A stretch of 64,000 nt of DNA. It comes from Fusibacter_C sp942493125. GTDB lineage: Bacteria > Bacillota > Clostridia > Peptostreptococcales > Acidaminobacteraceae. Of this stretch, positions 17,340 through 25,785 are shown piece after piece. The translations under genes and the position numbers were made by a program. How positions within the stretch are numbered: position 1 is the stretch's first letter; each line of letters starts with the position of its first letter. The DNA lies in NCBI GenBank assembly GCA_942493125.1, contig OW818667.1, forward strand, positions 682,001 to 746,000. Reading direction: 5' to 3'. The notes beneath the pieces were generated by a model that worked only from the letters and a program-made list of their open reading frames with translations, did not search any database and was not told where the DNA came from.

Positions 17340-18104
17340 TTATATTTTTTTATACAATCGCATTGCAAATAGATAAGCTATGACGATGATACCGAGACAC
17401 CATGATATGGCAATCCAAATATCGTTACCGACTGGCTGATTTGAAAGCAAGTTTCGTATTGCCTCCACGATTGGTGTAACTGGCTGATTTTCTGCGAACA
17501 ACCGAACGGCTTTGGGCATCGTTTCAGTAGGTACGAATGCAGAGCTGATAAACGGTAAGAATATGATTGGATAAGAAAATGCGCCCGCACCATCTGGTGT
17601 TTTAGCTGCAAGCCCAGCTATTACAGCAACCCATGTCAAAGCAAGTGTAAATATGCCGAGGATACCAAACACAGCGAGCCAATCTATAATACTCGCTGAT
17701 GATCTGAATCCCATCAAAAGTGCAACAAGAATAATCACAACGATCGATATGCCGTTTGAGATAATCGATGTCAACACGTGTCCCCACAAAACGGTAGAAC
17801 GTGAAATTGGCATCGAGTGAAACCGTTCAAAGATGCCACGCTGCTTGTCAATAAACAGTCGATAAGCCACATAGGCAATACCGCTGCCGATCGTCATCAG
17901 CATGATACCAGGCAAAAGATAGTCAACATAATTCTCTTTATCAGTTTTAATTGCGCCTCCAAAAACATAAACAAATAATAGCATGATTGCAATCGGTGTG
18001 ATACTGACTGTAATAATCGTGTCCATACTTCTAAACACGTGACGCATAGATCTTCCAAACATAACGCCTAAATCTTTGATGAAATAGTTTTTTGTCGTTT
18101 CCAT
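17340..18104 (-). CDS. ABC-2 type transporter permease (DrrB-like)
   Basis: This 254-residue permease has six predicted membrane helices, with YLLPGIMLMTIGSG and the RGIFERFHSMPISRSTVLWG segment typical of ABC-2 drug-resistance permeases, followed by PIIFLPFISSAFVPTETMP. It would form an exporter with the ATPase encoded directly before it; the upstream stop TAA abuts the ATG. GGGGG stands 8 nt before the start. The substrate is unknown, perhaps a lipid or antibiotic. Confidence 0.9.
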   Translation of the reverse strand: METTKNYFIKDLGVMFGRSMRHVFRSMDTIITVSITPIAIMLLFVYVFGGAIKTDKENYVDYLLPGIMLMTIGSGIAYVAYRLFIDKQRGIFERFHSMPISRSTVLWGHVLTSIISNGISIVVIILVALLMGFRSSASIIDWLAVFGILGIFTLALTWVAVIAGLAAKTPDGAGAFSYPIIFLPFISSAFVPTETMPKAVRLFAENQPVTPIVEAIRNLLSNQPVGNDIWIAISWCLGIIVIAYLFAMRLYKKI

Positions 18105-18866
18105 TTATTTTGCCCCCTTTTTGCCGATGATTGATAAAAAGACTTCTTCCAGTGTAGGTTGTTTTTCGACGTACTCAACTTTAGCAGGTGGCAACAGTTT
18201 TTTTAATCCCTCCAGTGAATCCTGAGCGATGATTTTGCCATCATGAAGAATCGCTATTTGATCTGCAAGCTGTTCCGCCTCTTCCAAATACTGCGTTGTT
18301 AAGAAGATGGTCGTACCATTAGTTGAAAGCTCTTTGACGATCTTCCAAACTTCCAAACGCCCCTCTGGATCAAGACCAGTCGTTGGTTCATCTAGAAAAA
18401 TGATCTTCGGGTTACCCACGAGACTCATTGCGATATCGATGCGTCTCTTCATCCCACCAGAATACGTACTGACTCTTCTGTCAGCTGCCTCTTGCATCCC
18501 GAAACGCTTAATTAATGCATCAGCCACTTCATTTGGATTTTTAAGATGTCTTAGCTTTGCAATCATGATGAGATTTTCGCGACCTGTCAGAATTTCATCA
18601 ATTGCGGCAAATTGCCCTGTCAAACTGATTGACCCTCGAATGGCCTTAGGATTTTTTTCAATGTCAAAGCCGTTGATTACCACCTGTCCAGCATCTGCTT
18701 TCAGCAGTGTTGTCATGATTCTGATCGTCGTCGTCTTTCCAGAACCATTGGAACCAAGCAATGCAAAGACCCCTCCCTGTGCGACTTCTAAGTTGACACC
18801 TTTTAGCACTTTAACATTTTTGTAGGCTTTTTCTATACCTTTAATTTGAATGATGTTATTTTTCAC
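18105..18866 (-). CDS. ABC transporter ATP-binding protein (DrrA-like)
   Basis: This 253-residue ATPase has Walker A GSNGSGKTT, the signature STYSGGMKRRIDIAMSLVG, Walker B KIIFLDEPTTGLD and the switch His in TTQYLEEAEQLADQIAIL. The C-terminal tail (EKQPTLEEVFLSIIG) is typical of the DrrA subfamily. It energises the permease that follows with no gap. It sits downstream of the KTR protein, the DUF1048 pair and PadR, forming one probable operon, although a terminator at 18974-19014 lies between. Confidence 0.92.
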   Translation of the reverse strand: MKNNIIQIKGIEKAYKNVKVLKGVNLEVAQGGVFALLGSNGSGKTTTIRIMTTLLKADAGQVVINGFDIEKNPKAIRGSISLTGQFAAIDEILTGRENLIMIAKLRHLKNPNEVADALIKRFGMQEAADRRVSTYSGGMKRRIDIAMSLVGNPKIIFLDEPTTGLDPEGRLEVWKIVKELSTNGTTIFLTTQYLEEAEQLADQIAILHDGKIIAQDSLEGLKKLLPPAKVEYVEKQPTLEEVFLSIIGKKGAK

Positions 18867-18973
18867 GTCTTCCTCCTCGTCAATTTATTAAAATTAATAA
18901 TTACCTATAGAAATTGCATAATTACCTCACTGATACGAATTTCTCGATATAAATCCGAAATTTTTAAAACAAA

Positions 18974-19014
18974 AGAGCCGACAACTGTGATATTTCTCAC
19001 ATGTTATCGGCTCT
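18974..19014 (-). terminator. Terminator overlapping the 3' end of the KTR gene
   Basis: AGAGCCGA and TCGGCTCT form the base of a stem extended inwards by TGTGA/TCACA. On the minus strand it is followed by TTTTGTTTT. Its 5' arm includes the last codons and the stop of the gene ending at 19004, so coding and termination signals overlap. Confidence 0.75.
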
Positions 19015-19192
19015 GCGTCATGGCGTCTGGCTCTTCTATAACGACTATTTTAAGTTGCTTCACATCAATGATCTTTTCGTGCTTACACTTTGGGCAGAAG
19101 AGTGGAAAGTTTTTAAGCACTGTATCCACGCGCACTTTTACCCGAGTTTTATTGCCACAGATTGGACATAAAAGCCATTCATATTGGTCCAC
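19004..19192 (-). CDS. Cysteine-rich KTR-type small protein
   Basis: This 62-residue protein has two CxxC pairs, LLCPICGNKTRVKVRVDT and FPLFCPKCKHEK, spaced as a zinc ribbon, with the KTR triplet after the first pair. This fits the Cys_rich_KTR family of small Firmicutes proteins, whose function is unknown. The start is a GTG at 19192 five nt after GGAGG. It lies 35 bp after the second DUF1048 gene. Confidence 0.8.
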   Translation of the reverse strand: MDQYEWLLCPICGNKTRVKVRVDTVLKNFPLFCPKCKHEKIIDVKQLKIVVIEEPDAMTQSR

Positions 19193-19227
19193 ATAAACCT
19201 CCTTCTGTATTATTTTCTTAGCTCTGA

Positions 19228-19572
19228 TTATTTTTTCATAGCCTTATTCATAGCTTTGCTCACTTTTTCGTTGACGGATTCCTGATAGCTGTCAAAGTAT
19301 GTCTCAGATTCTTTGACGAGATCATCACAAAAGTTCGCGACGTTTTTGCCTGTTACTTCGAGGACTGCTTTTCCTTTAGCTGCACCATCTTCAAATAAAT
19401 CTACGATTCCCGAAAGCAAGCCGATTCCCTTTGTAAGTTCCACAGGTCCAACTTTATAAAGGTATTTTTGGATTTCCTCATAAACGATTTGATAATCTTT
19501 AGGTAATGCTTTGACACGTGCCACGTGCGCACGCCATTCTTTTTTGCCTTCCAAAATATCTTTTATAGTCAT
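19228..19572 (-). CDS. DUF1048 protein (second copy)
   Basis: This 114-residue soluble helical protein shares with its upstream neighbour the pattern ARVKALPKDYQIVYEEIQKY, GLLSGIVDLFEDGAAKGKAV and VANFCDDLV. This is the DUF1048 family, small proteins commonly encoded next to PadR regulators. The function is unknown. The 114- and 115-residue copies probably arose by duplication. It follows the first copy by 17 bp. Confidence 0.82.
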   Translation of the reverse strand: MTIKDILEGKKEWRAHVARVKALPKDYQIVYEEIQKYLYKVGPVELTKGIGLLSGIVDLFEDGAAKGKAVLEVTGKNVANFCDDLVKESETYFDSYQESVNEKVSKAMNKAMKK

Positions 19573-19589
19573 ATCTTCCTCCTATTTGC

Positions 19590-19937
19590 CTATTTGCCTA
19601 ATTTTCTAGCAATATTGTTGTTGAGTTGTTTCCGCCATGTATTTCGAAACGACTTTGAACTTTCTTCACCGATGAGTTCCGAACAAAAGCTTTCAACATC
19701 ATCTCCGAGAACTTCACGTACGTTAAGTCCATCTGCAGCTGTTTCTTCAAACAGATCTACAACACCTTCAAGCACTGACATGAGATTGCGTCCTGTAAAA
19801 TCTGAATGTGGCCAAATATGATTCTTAACTTTTTCCCATGCCACTTGATAATCTGCAGGTAATTTTTTCACACGTGCTTCAAAACCCTTAAACTCTTTTG
19901 TCATATCACTTCCAGTTATTTTCTCCATAAATGTCAT
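19590..19937 (-). CDS. DUF1048 protein (first copy)
   Basis: This 115-residue protein has the DUF1048 pattern: ARVKKLPADYQVAWEKVKNH, SVLEGVVDLFEETAADGLNV and VESFCSELIGEE. Its start overlaps the PadR stop by 4 bp (ATGA), so it is made together with that regulator. The tight coupling suggests that DUF1048 acts with the regulator, for example as a ligand-responsive partner; this is inference only. Confidence 0.82.
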   Translation of the reverse strand: MTFMEKITGSDMTKEFKGFEARVKKLPADYQVAWEKVKNHIWPHSDFTGRNLMSVLEGVVDLFEETAADGLNVREVLGDDVESFCSELIGEESSKSFRNTWRKQLNNNIARKLGK

Positions 19938-20260
19938 GATTTCATCTCCTTTAACTCATCCATTTTTGATGATACAAATTCCCATCTATCCCAGAATTTT
20001 TTTAGCTCCTCGCGCCCTGATTCATTGAGTTTGAAAAACTTTCTCGGTGGACCCATATCAGAAGGCTTCTTCTCTATGTCCACAAGTTTGTTTCTTTCAA
20101 GTCGAACCAATATCGTATACACTGTCCCATCTACGACATCTGAAAAACCTAAGGCATTCAACCTACGAGTGATTTCATAGCCGTATGTCTCATCTTGATT
20201 GATGATATCAAGAACGCAACCTTCAAGTACACCTTTCAACAACTCCGTTATATTATCCAA
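19934..20260 (-). CDS. PadR-family transcriptional regulator
   Basis: This 108-residue regulator has the PadR winged helix: YGYEITRRLNALGFSDVVDG, TVYTILVRLERNKLVDIEKK, then the wing GPPRKFFKLNESGREEL. The start is a TTG at 20260, 6 nt after GAGGTG; the longer frame upstream has no ribosome site. It is the first gene of the PadR-DUF1048-DUF1048-KTR-ABC cassette and probably represses it through the palindromes around 20327 and 20376. Confidence 0.88.
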   Translation of the reverse strand: MDNITELLKGVLEGCVLDIINQDETYGYEITRRLNALGFSDVVDGTVYTILVRLERNKLVDIEKKPSDMGPPRKFFKLNESGREELKKFWDRWEFVSSKMDELKEMKS

Positions 20261-20326
20261 AACAATCACCTCTTTACATAGTTTATCATTCGTTTTCTGC
20301 AATCACTATTCAGTTTTACCGGTAAT

Positions 20327-20337
20327 CAGTAGTACTG
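20327..20337. promoter_or_regulatory. Candidate PadR operator, 11-bp palindrome
   Basis: CAGTAGTACTG is symmetric around its central base. With TAGTACTA at 20376-20383, inside the promoter spacer, it could form a two-site operator. Related AGTACT and CAGTATC words lie between. Confidence 0.45.
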
Positions 20338-20364
20338 GTATTCAGTATCACTTACTATAGCTAT

Positions 20365-20393
20365 ATAGTAACACGTAGTACTATAGTCGTCAA
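20365..20393 (-). promoter_or_regulatory. Promoter of the PadR-DUF1048-ABC cassette
   Basis: On the minus strand TTGACG (20388-20393), a 17-bp spacer and TACTAT (20365-20370). The spacer contains the palindrome TAGTACTA (20376-20383), which would place a repressor between the two boxes. Confidence 0.65.
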
Positions 20394-20423
20394 TACCTTT
20401 TTTTAAAATTCTTTTACAATAAA

Positions 20424-20471
20424 AAAAGTGCTGCTACACATCTAAACATTTTGATAAGTAGCAGCACTTTT
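20424..20471 (-). terminator. Terminator after the lipoprotein gene
   Basis: A perfect 14-bp stem (AAAGTGCTGCTAC class, 20424-20437 and 20458-20471) with a 20-nt loop is followed on the minus strand by seven T residues. Confidence 0.88.
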
Positions 20472-20490
20472 AATTTTATGGTTAATCGTT

Positions 20491-21141
20491 CTAGTCTAAT
20501 AGCTTGTTGATTGATATACGTTCTATTATCTTATCTTTTAAATGAAACGTCATGTACTCCGAATAATTAACTGGCTCATATCTGTATTCATTGGCTTCAT
20601 TTGTCAAATCACCACTTAATAATTGGCCTTCAGGATATGCTGCTTTGAGTTGGTCATAACTATCGCCAACTTTGATGTTTCCAATCGTTTGATACTTTGA
20701 ATCAGTAAGTTCAATATTGAAGACGTAATAGGCGTCACCGTTAGCCCCATTAATAGTTTTTAATACTAATCCTGAATAATAATACTGCTTTTCTGTCATA
20801 CCATTCAATTGATCCATATTTTTCCCATCGCCTTTTGAATAGGTGTGAATCTTTATTTCATTGGCAACGCCTAGAATGCTTTCAATTTTCTCATCATCTA
20901 CATTATCTGAAAGCGCGATTGATTTACCATTAAAATAAATACCTAGTTCTTTTTCCGAAATCGCAATATCTTGTGACGTTTCGCTTGTTGATTCACTTGT
21001 TGATTCGTTTGTTGATTCGTTTGTTGATTCGTTCGTGATTTCACTTGTTGTTTCATTATTTACAATGTCACAACCCAATAGAACTATTGAGCTAACCAAC
21101 AACATCATGATTGCTATAAGAATTTTTATGTGTCCTTTCAT
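20491..21141 (-). CDS. Putative lipoprotein with NEST repeats
   Basis: This 216-residue exported protein has a lipobox: a basic start, a hydrophobic stretch, then SSIVLLGC, giving Cys24 as the lipidated residue. Next comes a linker of repeated NEST/SEST units (about 31-57), which looks like a flexible, extracellular spacer and is encoded by repeated DNA. The remaining ~150 residues form one folded domain without a family I recognise. GAGGAGG stands 6 nt before the ATG. It follows the WYL regulator gene by 33 bp on the same strand and may share its transcript. Confidence 0.75.
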   Translation of the reverse strand: MKGHIKILIAIMMLLVSSIVLLGCDIVNNETTSEITNESTNESTNESTSESTSETSQDIAISEKELGIYFNGKSIALSDNVDDEKIESILGVANEIKIHTYSKGDGKNMDQLNGMTEKQYYYSGLVLKTINGANGDAYYVFNIELTDSKYQTIGNIKVGDSYDQLKAAYPEGQLLSGDLTNEANEYRYEPVNYSEYMTFHLKDKIIERISINKLLD

Positions 21142-21174
21142 AGGCCTGCCTCCTCTGCTGAAACAAATAAGCTA

Positions 21175-22137
21175 TTATATTAATATACCCAAAACTCGCT
21201 TATTAATGCCCTCTTTAACAGCATTTGGCACTTCTCTGAACTTAATATCTTCCCCTAGAAAAAGCAACCAATTTATCATCATCTGCAAAGTATCATCATT
21301 CTGTATATCAATATACGTCCTTAATATCGCTGTAGCTTGATATGGATTCGTATAGGATAACGACTCCTTTATTGGATGGTATTTTTTGTACTGGGCAATA
21401 GCTCTTGGACCGAGCTCAAGTACAACATTGAATGCTTCATCTTGCTTTAGCATTTTTTCATTGATTTTTTGTTCGCTCACTCGCTTCACTGACGAGAGGC
21501 GTTCAACATTGATTAGCCTGTCTACAGGGAACAATTGCTTCACTTCTTCCTTTAAATCAAAGCCTTCAATAAACCAATAACTGCTCTCTTGATAAAGGTG
21601 CGTGACATAGATTGCATATGATGTCACGACCTCTGCATCTTGAATGCTTATCAAGAGATATCGATCTAAGAGAATCGTTTGAATCAGTTTTTCCAATATT
21701 GGATGAGGCAAATCCGACAGATTGAGTATATCTGGATTATAAGGATTGGTCCCTTGAAAGAGCAGGAGTTGATTCAACATTGCCACATCGTCTTGCTGCG
21801 TTTCAGAAATGAGACCTAATAATTTCTCAGCGATTGACTGTCTGCTCTTAAGATATGGAAGTTGTTGATTTCTAGTAGCCATAAAAGCGATGAAAAGCGC
21901 TTTCACTTCATTGTCATTAAACCGTACAGCAGGTAAGACGGCGTTGTGCATGACAAAATAGCCCCCATCCCTTCCAACTTCTGCATCAAGTGGCATGCCA
22001 AGTGTTTCGATTTCCTTGATGTCCCGTATCGCTGTCGAACGAGAGATATCGAATGCTTGCATGATCTCAGAAATGGTAAAATGCGCACGGTTATTGATGT
22101 ATCGCATGATTGTATTAATTCTCTCAACTTTTTTCAT
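21175..22137 (-). CDS. YafY-type HTH/WYL-domain transcriptional regulator
   Basis: This 320-residue regulator has an N-terminal HTH_11 winged helix (FTISEIMQAFDISRSTAIRD) and a C-terminal WYL domain with YVTHLYQESSYWFIEGFDLK and FPVDRLINVERL. WYL domains bind nucleic acid or small ligands. It is divergent from an effector-binding-domain gene, the same arrangement as Bacillus yobV/yobU. An inverted repeat TGTCA-N5-TGACA in the shared gap is a candidate site. Confidence 0.9.
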   Translation of the reverse strand: MKKVERINTIMRYINNRAHFTISEIMQAFDISRSTAIRDIKEIETLGMPLDAEVGRDGGYFVMHNAVLPAVRFNDNEVKALFIAFMATRNQQLPYLKSRQSIAEKLLGLISETQQDDVAMLNQLLLFQGTNPYNPDILNLSDLPHPILEKLIQTILLDRYLLISIQDAEVVTSYAIYVTHLYQESSYWFIEGFDLKEEVKQLFPVDRLINVERLSSVKRVSEQKINEKMLKQDEAFNVVLELGPRAIAQYKKYHPIKESLSYTNPYQATAILRTYIDIQNDDTLQMMINWLLFLGEDIKFREVPNAVKEGINKRVLGILI

Positions 22138-22153
22138 AAAAGCTCCTAAACAG

Positions 22154-22190
22154 TGTCACTTTTTGACATGATTTAGCTATATTATATAAC
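22154..22190 (+). promoter_or_regulatory. Promoter with overlapping inverted repeat before the effector-binding gene
   Basis: TTGACA (22163-22168), a 16-bp spacer and TATAAC (22185-22190). The -35 box overlaps the right half of the inverted repeat TGTCA-ctttt-TGACA (22154-22168), the likely binding site of the divergent WYL regulator. Confidence 0.6.
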
Positions 22191-22241
22191 TAACAAAAGA
22201 AACTTACAAACCATATGCATTTGATTTTAGGAGGCTTATTA

Positions 22242-22721
22242 ATGACTGATTATATCCTAGAGCAAAAGGACAGTTTTAACATCGTCGGTTTTGGAACTGA
22301 ACTAAAAAGTGCCTATACCGATCTGGCAGGACTAAACAAAGAGAAGGCAGACTTTTGGAATGCCATCAAAGAGGACGGGAGACTACATACATTAAGAACC
22401 ATCGCTGCAAATGAGTATGTATTTGCTGTAAATGAAGCAGTTAACAGCAAATTGTTACATTATGCCGGCGTCGTAACAGAAAAAGCAGCACCAGAAGATG
22501 CGAGAATCATACAGTTTCCAAAAGGTGAATACCTTATCGTCAATGGCTCTGGTGCGACACCTGATCAACTGTATCATCGACTTACAGCTGTTGCCTTTGG
22601 TCAGATATTGCCAGAAGCTAAAAATTTTGCTTATGTTGGTGGCCCAAATGCCACCGTTGAGATTGAACAAAGAGATGGCTTCATCTATGGTGAAATTTGG
22701 ATTCCCATCGTTAAAAAATAA
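22242..22721 (+). CDS. GyrI-like / effector-binding domain protein
   Basis: This 159-residue cytoplasmic protein matches the effector-binding fold of the GyrI/AraC type: an early strand FNIVGFGTE, a mid ARIIQFPKGEYLIVNGSG segment and a C-terminal DGFIYGEIWIPIVKK, the usual family ending. Such proteins bind small hydrophobic molecules. The ATG at 22242 is 7 nt after GGAGG; the longer in-frame opening at 22215 contains the ribosome site itself. It is divergent from its probable regulator. Confidence 0.8.
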   Translation: MTDYILEQKDSFNIVGFGTELKSAYTDLAGLNKEKADFWNAIKEDGRLHTLRTIAANEYVFAVNEAVNSKLLHYAGVVTEKAAPEDARIIQFPKGEYLIVNGSGATPDQLYHRLTAVAFGQILPEAKNFAYVGGPNATVEIEQRDGFIYGEIWIPIVKK

Positions 22722-22733
22722 GGAGGTATGAAA

Positions 22734-23198
22734 ATGTCTTATATCGTTGATTATAAAAATGTGTCCAAAGTTGGACTAGAATCTTCACCGGTAGTAGACG
22801 CACTTGCAGGTTTAAGAGCCAATGAAGCCCGGTACTTCATGACAAAATACAATCATGCTTTCACAGTATTACCAGCTAGTGAAAGTCAAGAAACCCTCGA
22901 TTATGTAAATCATATATTGAAAAAGGAACGCAATTTAGAGTTCGCGGCTAAACCTCTAGAAACATCCCAATTTCAAGTTGAAAACATCAAATTTGCCTAT
23001 GTCTTTTATGAAGATGGCCTTGCAATCAACGTCATGTACACCGTTGATGATCCTAAGAAACGTGCCGTTGGGTTTAAGCTTTCTGAAGGAATGGAAATAC
23101 CTAAAGAGCTAGAAGTTAAGTTCAAGTTTGCAAGACAAAAGTCAAAGTTGGCGGGCACCATTCGCGGTTCATTTTTCGTCATCAAGGGTGAATACTAA
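22734..23198 (+). CDS. Protein of unknown function, paired with the effector-binding protein
   Basis: I do not recognise this 154-residue protein. It is soluble, mixed alpha/beta, without signal or membrane segment or cysteines. The start at 22734 follows AAGGAGG by 7 nt, and the gene begins 12 bp after its neighbour, so both are read from the promoter at 22163. A segment RGSFFVIKGEY closes the protein. Its context suggests a shared ligand or stress response with the WYL regulator, but that is guesswork. Confidence 0.7.
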   Translation: MSYIVDYKNVSKVGLESSPVVDALAGLRANEARYFMTKYNHAFTVLPASESQETLDYVNHILKKERNLEFAAKPLETSQFQVENIKFAYVFYEDGLAINVMYTVDDPKKRAVGFKLSEGMEIPKELEVKFKFARQKSKLAGTIRGSFFVIKGEY

Positions 23199-23202
23199 AT
23201 AT

Positions 23203-23254
23203 AAAAAGGCAAAGCCTATTGGTCGTTATCGTTGACCATCAGGATTTGCCTTTT
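23203..23254. terminator. Shared terminator between convergent genes
   Basis: AAAAGGCAAA...TTTGCCTTTT closes a long imperfect hairpin with an inner GGTC/GACC stem. It serves the plus-strand operon ending at 23198 and the nitroreductase ending at 23256. Confidence 0.75.
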
Positions 23255-23255
23255 A

Positions 23256-24095
23256 TTATTCTACTATCCAAGAAATAATATACTCTGTATTTTGGGGAAC
23301 TATTATATTGTTATGTGTTCGCTTCTCAAACACGCCAGACAAACCAAGTTCTAGTGCAGTCTGATGAAAATGACCGATACCAATACCCACGTCAACTTTC
23401 TTGATTACCTTTTCGTCTTCTTTTATTTTCGAATGATGTGTCTCATAAAAATGAAAGATATCGCCATCTTTGACAACTCTCCAGGGTTGCGCATTGGTAG
23501 CTGAAGGTGCTAAACGCAGCATCTCTAAAGGCACTGCATATAATCCTGCTTCATTTTCATTTAATGGCGTTGTAAAGTCGCTTTTATAAAAAAGTTGGTT
23601 CCAAGGTTTTCGCTGATCTGAATTCATGAGCTTACGCATTGCCGATTCTTTCAGCCTTTTCTTCGCAACTGGATATCCAATTGGTGATATCGCTGGAAAC
23701 AAGTCCTCATCCTTGATGTCCATTGCTGCTGAAAATTTGTCTCGACTAAAGGTTGCAGCCAACCAGACTGTTCCAAGTCCCAAATGGGTTGCGTATAAAA
23801 TCAAGTTTTCAAATGCGTATCCGACCGCTTCAGGACCAAACTCAACATTCGCTACTGAAACACCTATATAAGAACTGGCACCTTTTATTACGCCATACGT
23901 GCCAAGCTTTTCTTCGTTCGAATCAACTGTTTTCTCGATAAAATGAAAATTAACTTTGATACCGAAAGGATTCGATAAGGTGTCGGCAAATTCTATCAGC
24001 TTTCTCCGATCTTCCGCTGTAAGCTTTTTTTCTTCATAAGTTCTTACACTATTGCGTTTCTTAATCGTTTGTTGTACAGGAATATTGATTTTCAT
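23256..24095 (-). CDS. Nitroreductase-family protein (TM1586 type)
   Basis: This 279-residue flavoenzyme candidate has two nitroreductase-like halves, as in the TM1586 subfamily. It starts TIKKRNSVRTYEEKKL, the FMN-binding pattern, and has GYAFENLILYATHLGLGTVW, then in the second half RLAPSATNAQPWRVV and VDVGIGIGHFHQTA. The substrate is unknown. It is the third gene of a TetR-oxidoreductase-nitroreductase operon, 44 bp after the second gene. Confidence 0.88.
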   Translation of the reverse strand: MKINIPVQQTIKKRNSVRTYEEKKLTAEDRRKLIEFADTLSNPFGIKVNFHFIEKTVDSNEEKLGTYGVIKGASSYIGVSVANVEFGPEAVGYAFENLILYATHLGLGTVWLAATFSRDKFSAAMDIKDEDLFPAISPIGYPVAKKRLKESAMRKLMNSDQRKPWNQLFYKSDFTTPLNENEAGLYAVPLEMLRLAPSATNAQPWRVVKDGDIFHFYETHHSKIKEDEKVIKKVDVGIGIGHFHQTALELGLSGVFEKRTHNNIIVPQNTEYIISWIVE

Positions 24096-24139
24096 TCTTT
24101 ATTTACCTCCAAAAATGCGTCACTATAAAATGACTTGAT

Positions 24140-25150
24140 TTACTCAAAACTAACAACAACTTTACCTTGTGCATGACCGTGAGCAACTTTAGCCAATGCC
24201 TGCTTAATTTGCGAAAAATGATATACTGAATCAATCGTAGATTTGATTTCATTGCTCTGTAAAATATCTGCAACAATTTGCAATTGTGCGCCATTCTCTT
24301 TCACAAAGAAAAAATGATACGATTTGTTTTGATTAGCTGCCATGCGATCATATTTACTGCCTGCTAATTTGAATAACATTTTCTTCCATAATGGATATCC
24401 ATTTTCCACTGCGAAGCGATAATTCGGAACGCCTTTTAAAGAAACGATTTTCCCTTGTGGCTTCAGTATTTTTAATTCCTGCTCAAATTCTTTAGGTCCC
24501 AAAGTATCGATGACATAATTTATATTAGATAAACTATCGACATAGTTTTGTTCTTTATAATTGATAAATTGTTCTACACCCATTAACAGCAAGCGTTCAC
24601 GAGCACTTTCACCGCCACTTGTTATAACCTTTAAGCCCATTTGCTTTGCAATTGGAATAACCATTGCACCTAGGCCACCTGACCCTCCAGGTAAGAAGAC
24701 ACTTTCACCTGACTGAGCTTTTAAGACATCATTCAAAACTTGATAGCTCGTTAATCCTGTCAAAGGTACCGCTGCAGCCTCGACATAGCTCAAATGCGTC
24801 GGCATGAAAGCAATCGCTTCGGAATCGACTGCGACATACTCAGCAAATGCCCCAATATTGGCAATTGGCAATCGCGTCATTATATTATCACCTATTTTGT
24901 ATGTCTTAACTTTATTACCGACGCGTTCAATGACACCTGACAGTTCATTGCCTAGTGTTAATGGAAAATTATAATCATGTATCAATTTGATGCGCCCACT
25001 GGCAATTAACAAATCCACAGGATTTACCCCTGCCGCTTTCACTTTAATTAGAACTTCATTTTCTTTGATTTCAGGTATTTCAACCTCATTGATTACCAAA
25101 TGAAAATCCGCTGGATCTTTAGAATACTTTGTAATTTGTGCAACTTTCAT
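24140..25150 (-). CDS. NADP-dependent medium-chain oxidoreductase (quinone oxidoreductase-like)
   Basis: This 336-residue enzyme of the MDR superfamily has VLIKVKAAGVNPVDLLIASG, LGNELSGVIERVGNKV and the nucleotide loop GGSGGLGAMVIPIAKQMG. It lacks the Cys/His zinc ligands of alcohol dehydrogenases, so it belongs with the zinc-free quinone reductases. It probably reduces enones or quinones with NADPH. It starts 13 bp after the TetR gene and is likely under its control. Confidence 0.88.
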   Translation of the reverse strand: MKVAQITKYSKDPADFHLVINEVEIPEIKENEVLIKVKAAGVNPVDLLIASGRIKLIHDYNFPLTLGNELSGVIERVGNKVKTYKIGDNIMTRLPIANIGAFAEYVAVDSEAIAFMPTHLSYVEAAAVPLTGLTSYQVLNDVLKAQSGESVFLPGGSGGLGAMVIPIAKQMGLKVITSGGESARERLLLMGVEQFINYKEQNYVDSLSNINYVIDTLGPKEFEQELKILKPQGKIVSLKGVPNYRFAVENGYPLWKKMLFKLAGSKYDRMAANQNKSYHFFFVKENGAQLQIVADILQSNEIKSTIDSVYHFSQIKQALAKVAHGHAQGKVVVSFE

Positions 25151-25163
25151 ATTTCGCCTCTTT

Positions 25164-25751
25164 CTATTTGTTTCTATTTTCTAAAACCTGCAAAATCATG
25201 TCTATAATTGGTTGTAAATTTTGATAATCCTCCGTCGTTTTTAATTGAACACGGATACCGATCAGTGCATTGTGTATGAATTTTGTCGTTCCCGATAAAT
25301 TCAAGTCGGATGAAAATTCACCAGTTGCTTGACCTTCTTGCAACAATTGAAAAATGATATGTTCAGATTCTTCAACATTAGTTCGGATGACTTCAGCTAT
25401 GTCTTCATCATGAAGGGCTAATTCAACAGCTGTATTCACAATGAGACATCCTTTTGCTTGTTCTGCATTATTTTTTATCGAAAATTCAAATAGTGACCTA
25501 ATTTTATCAAGTGCCGTTTTTTTATCTGCAAGTTGTTCTAATAGCTGTTTGCTAATTGTCATTTTATAGTAATCTAAAACTTTGAGAAATAATGAATGCT
25601 TGTTGCCAAATGTGTCATAAATACTTTTGCGATGAACGCCCATGGCATTTACCAAATCTTCCATCGAAGTTTTTTCATACCCTTGAAACCAAAACAATTG
25701 CATTGCTTCCTTTAATGCTTCAACTTCATCAAACTCACGTTTTCTTGCCAT
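25164..25751 (-). CDS. TetR/AcrR-family transcriptional regulator
   Basis: This 195-residue regulator has an N-terminal HTH: FWFQGYEKTSMEDLVNAMGV and HRKSIYDTFGNKHSLFLKVL. The C-terminal part contains KGCLIVNTAVELALHDEDIA, found in the YxaF/LmrA-type and AcrR-like group that controls oxidoreductases. It opens the operon with the MDR and nitroreductase genes. A 12-bp direct repeat at 25786 and 25831 is a candidate autoregulatory operator. Confidence 0.9.
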   Translation of the reverse strand: MARKREFDEVEALKEAMQLFWFQGYEKTSMEDLVNAMGVHRKSIYDTFGNKHSLFLKVLDYYKMTISKQLLEQLADKKTALDKIRSLFEFSIKNNAEQAKGCLIVNTAVELALHDEDIAEVIRTNVEESEHIIFQLLQEGQATGEFSSDLNLSGTTKFIHNALIGIRVQLKTTEDYQNLQPIIDMILQVLENRNK

Positions 25752-25785
25752 TGTAAACTCCTTTGCATATCTTAATCATTCGAGA

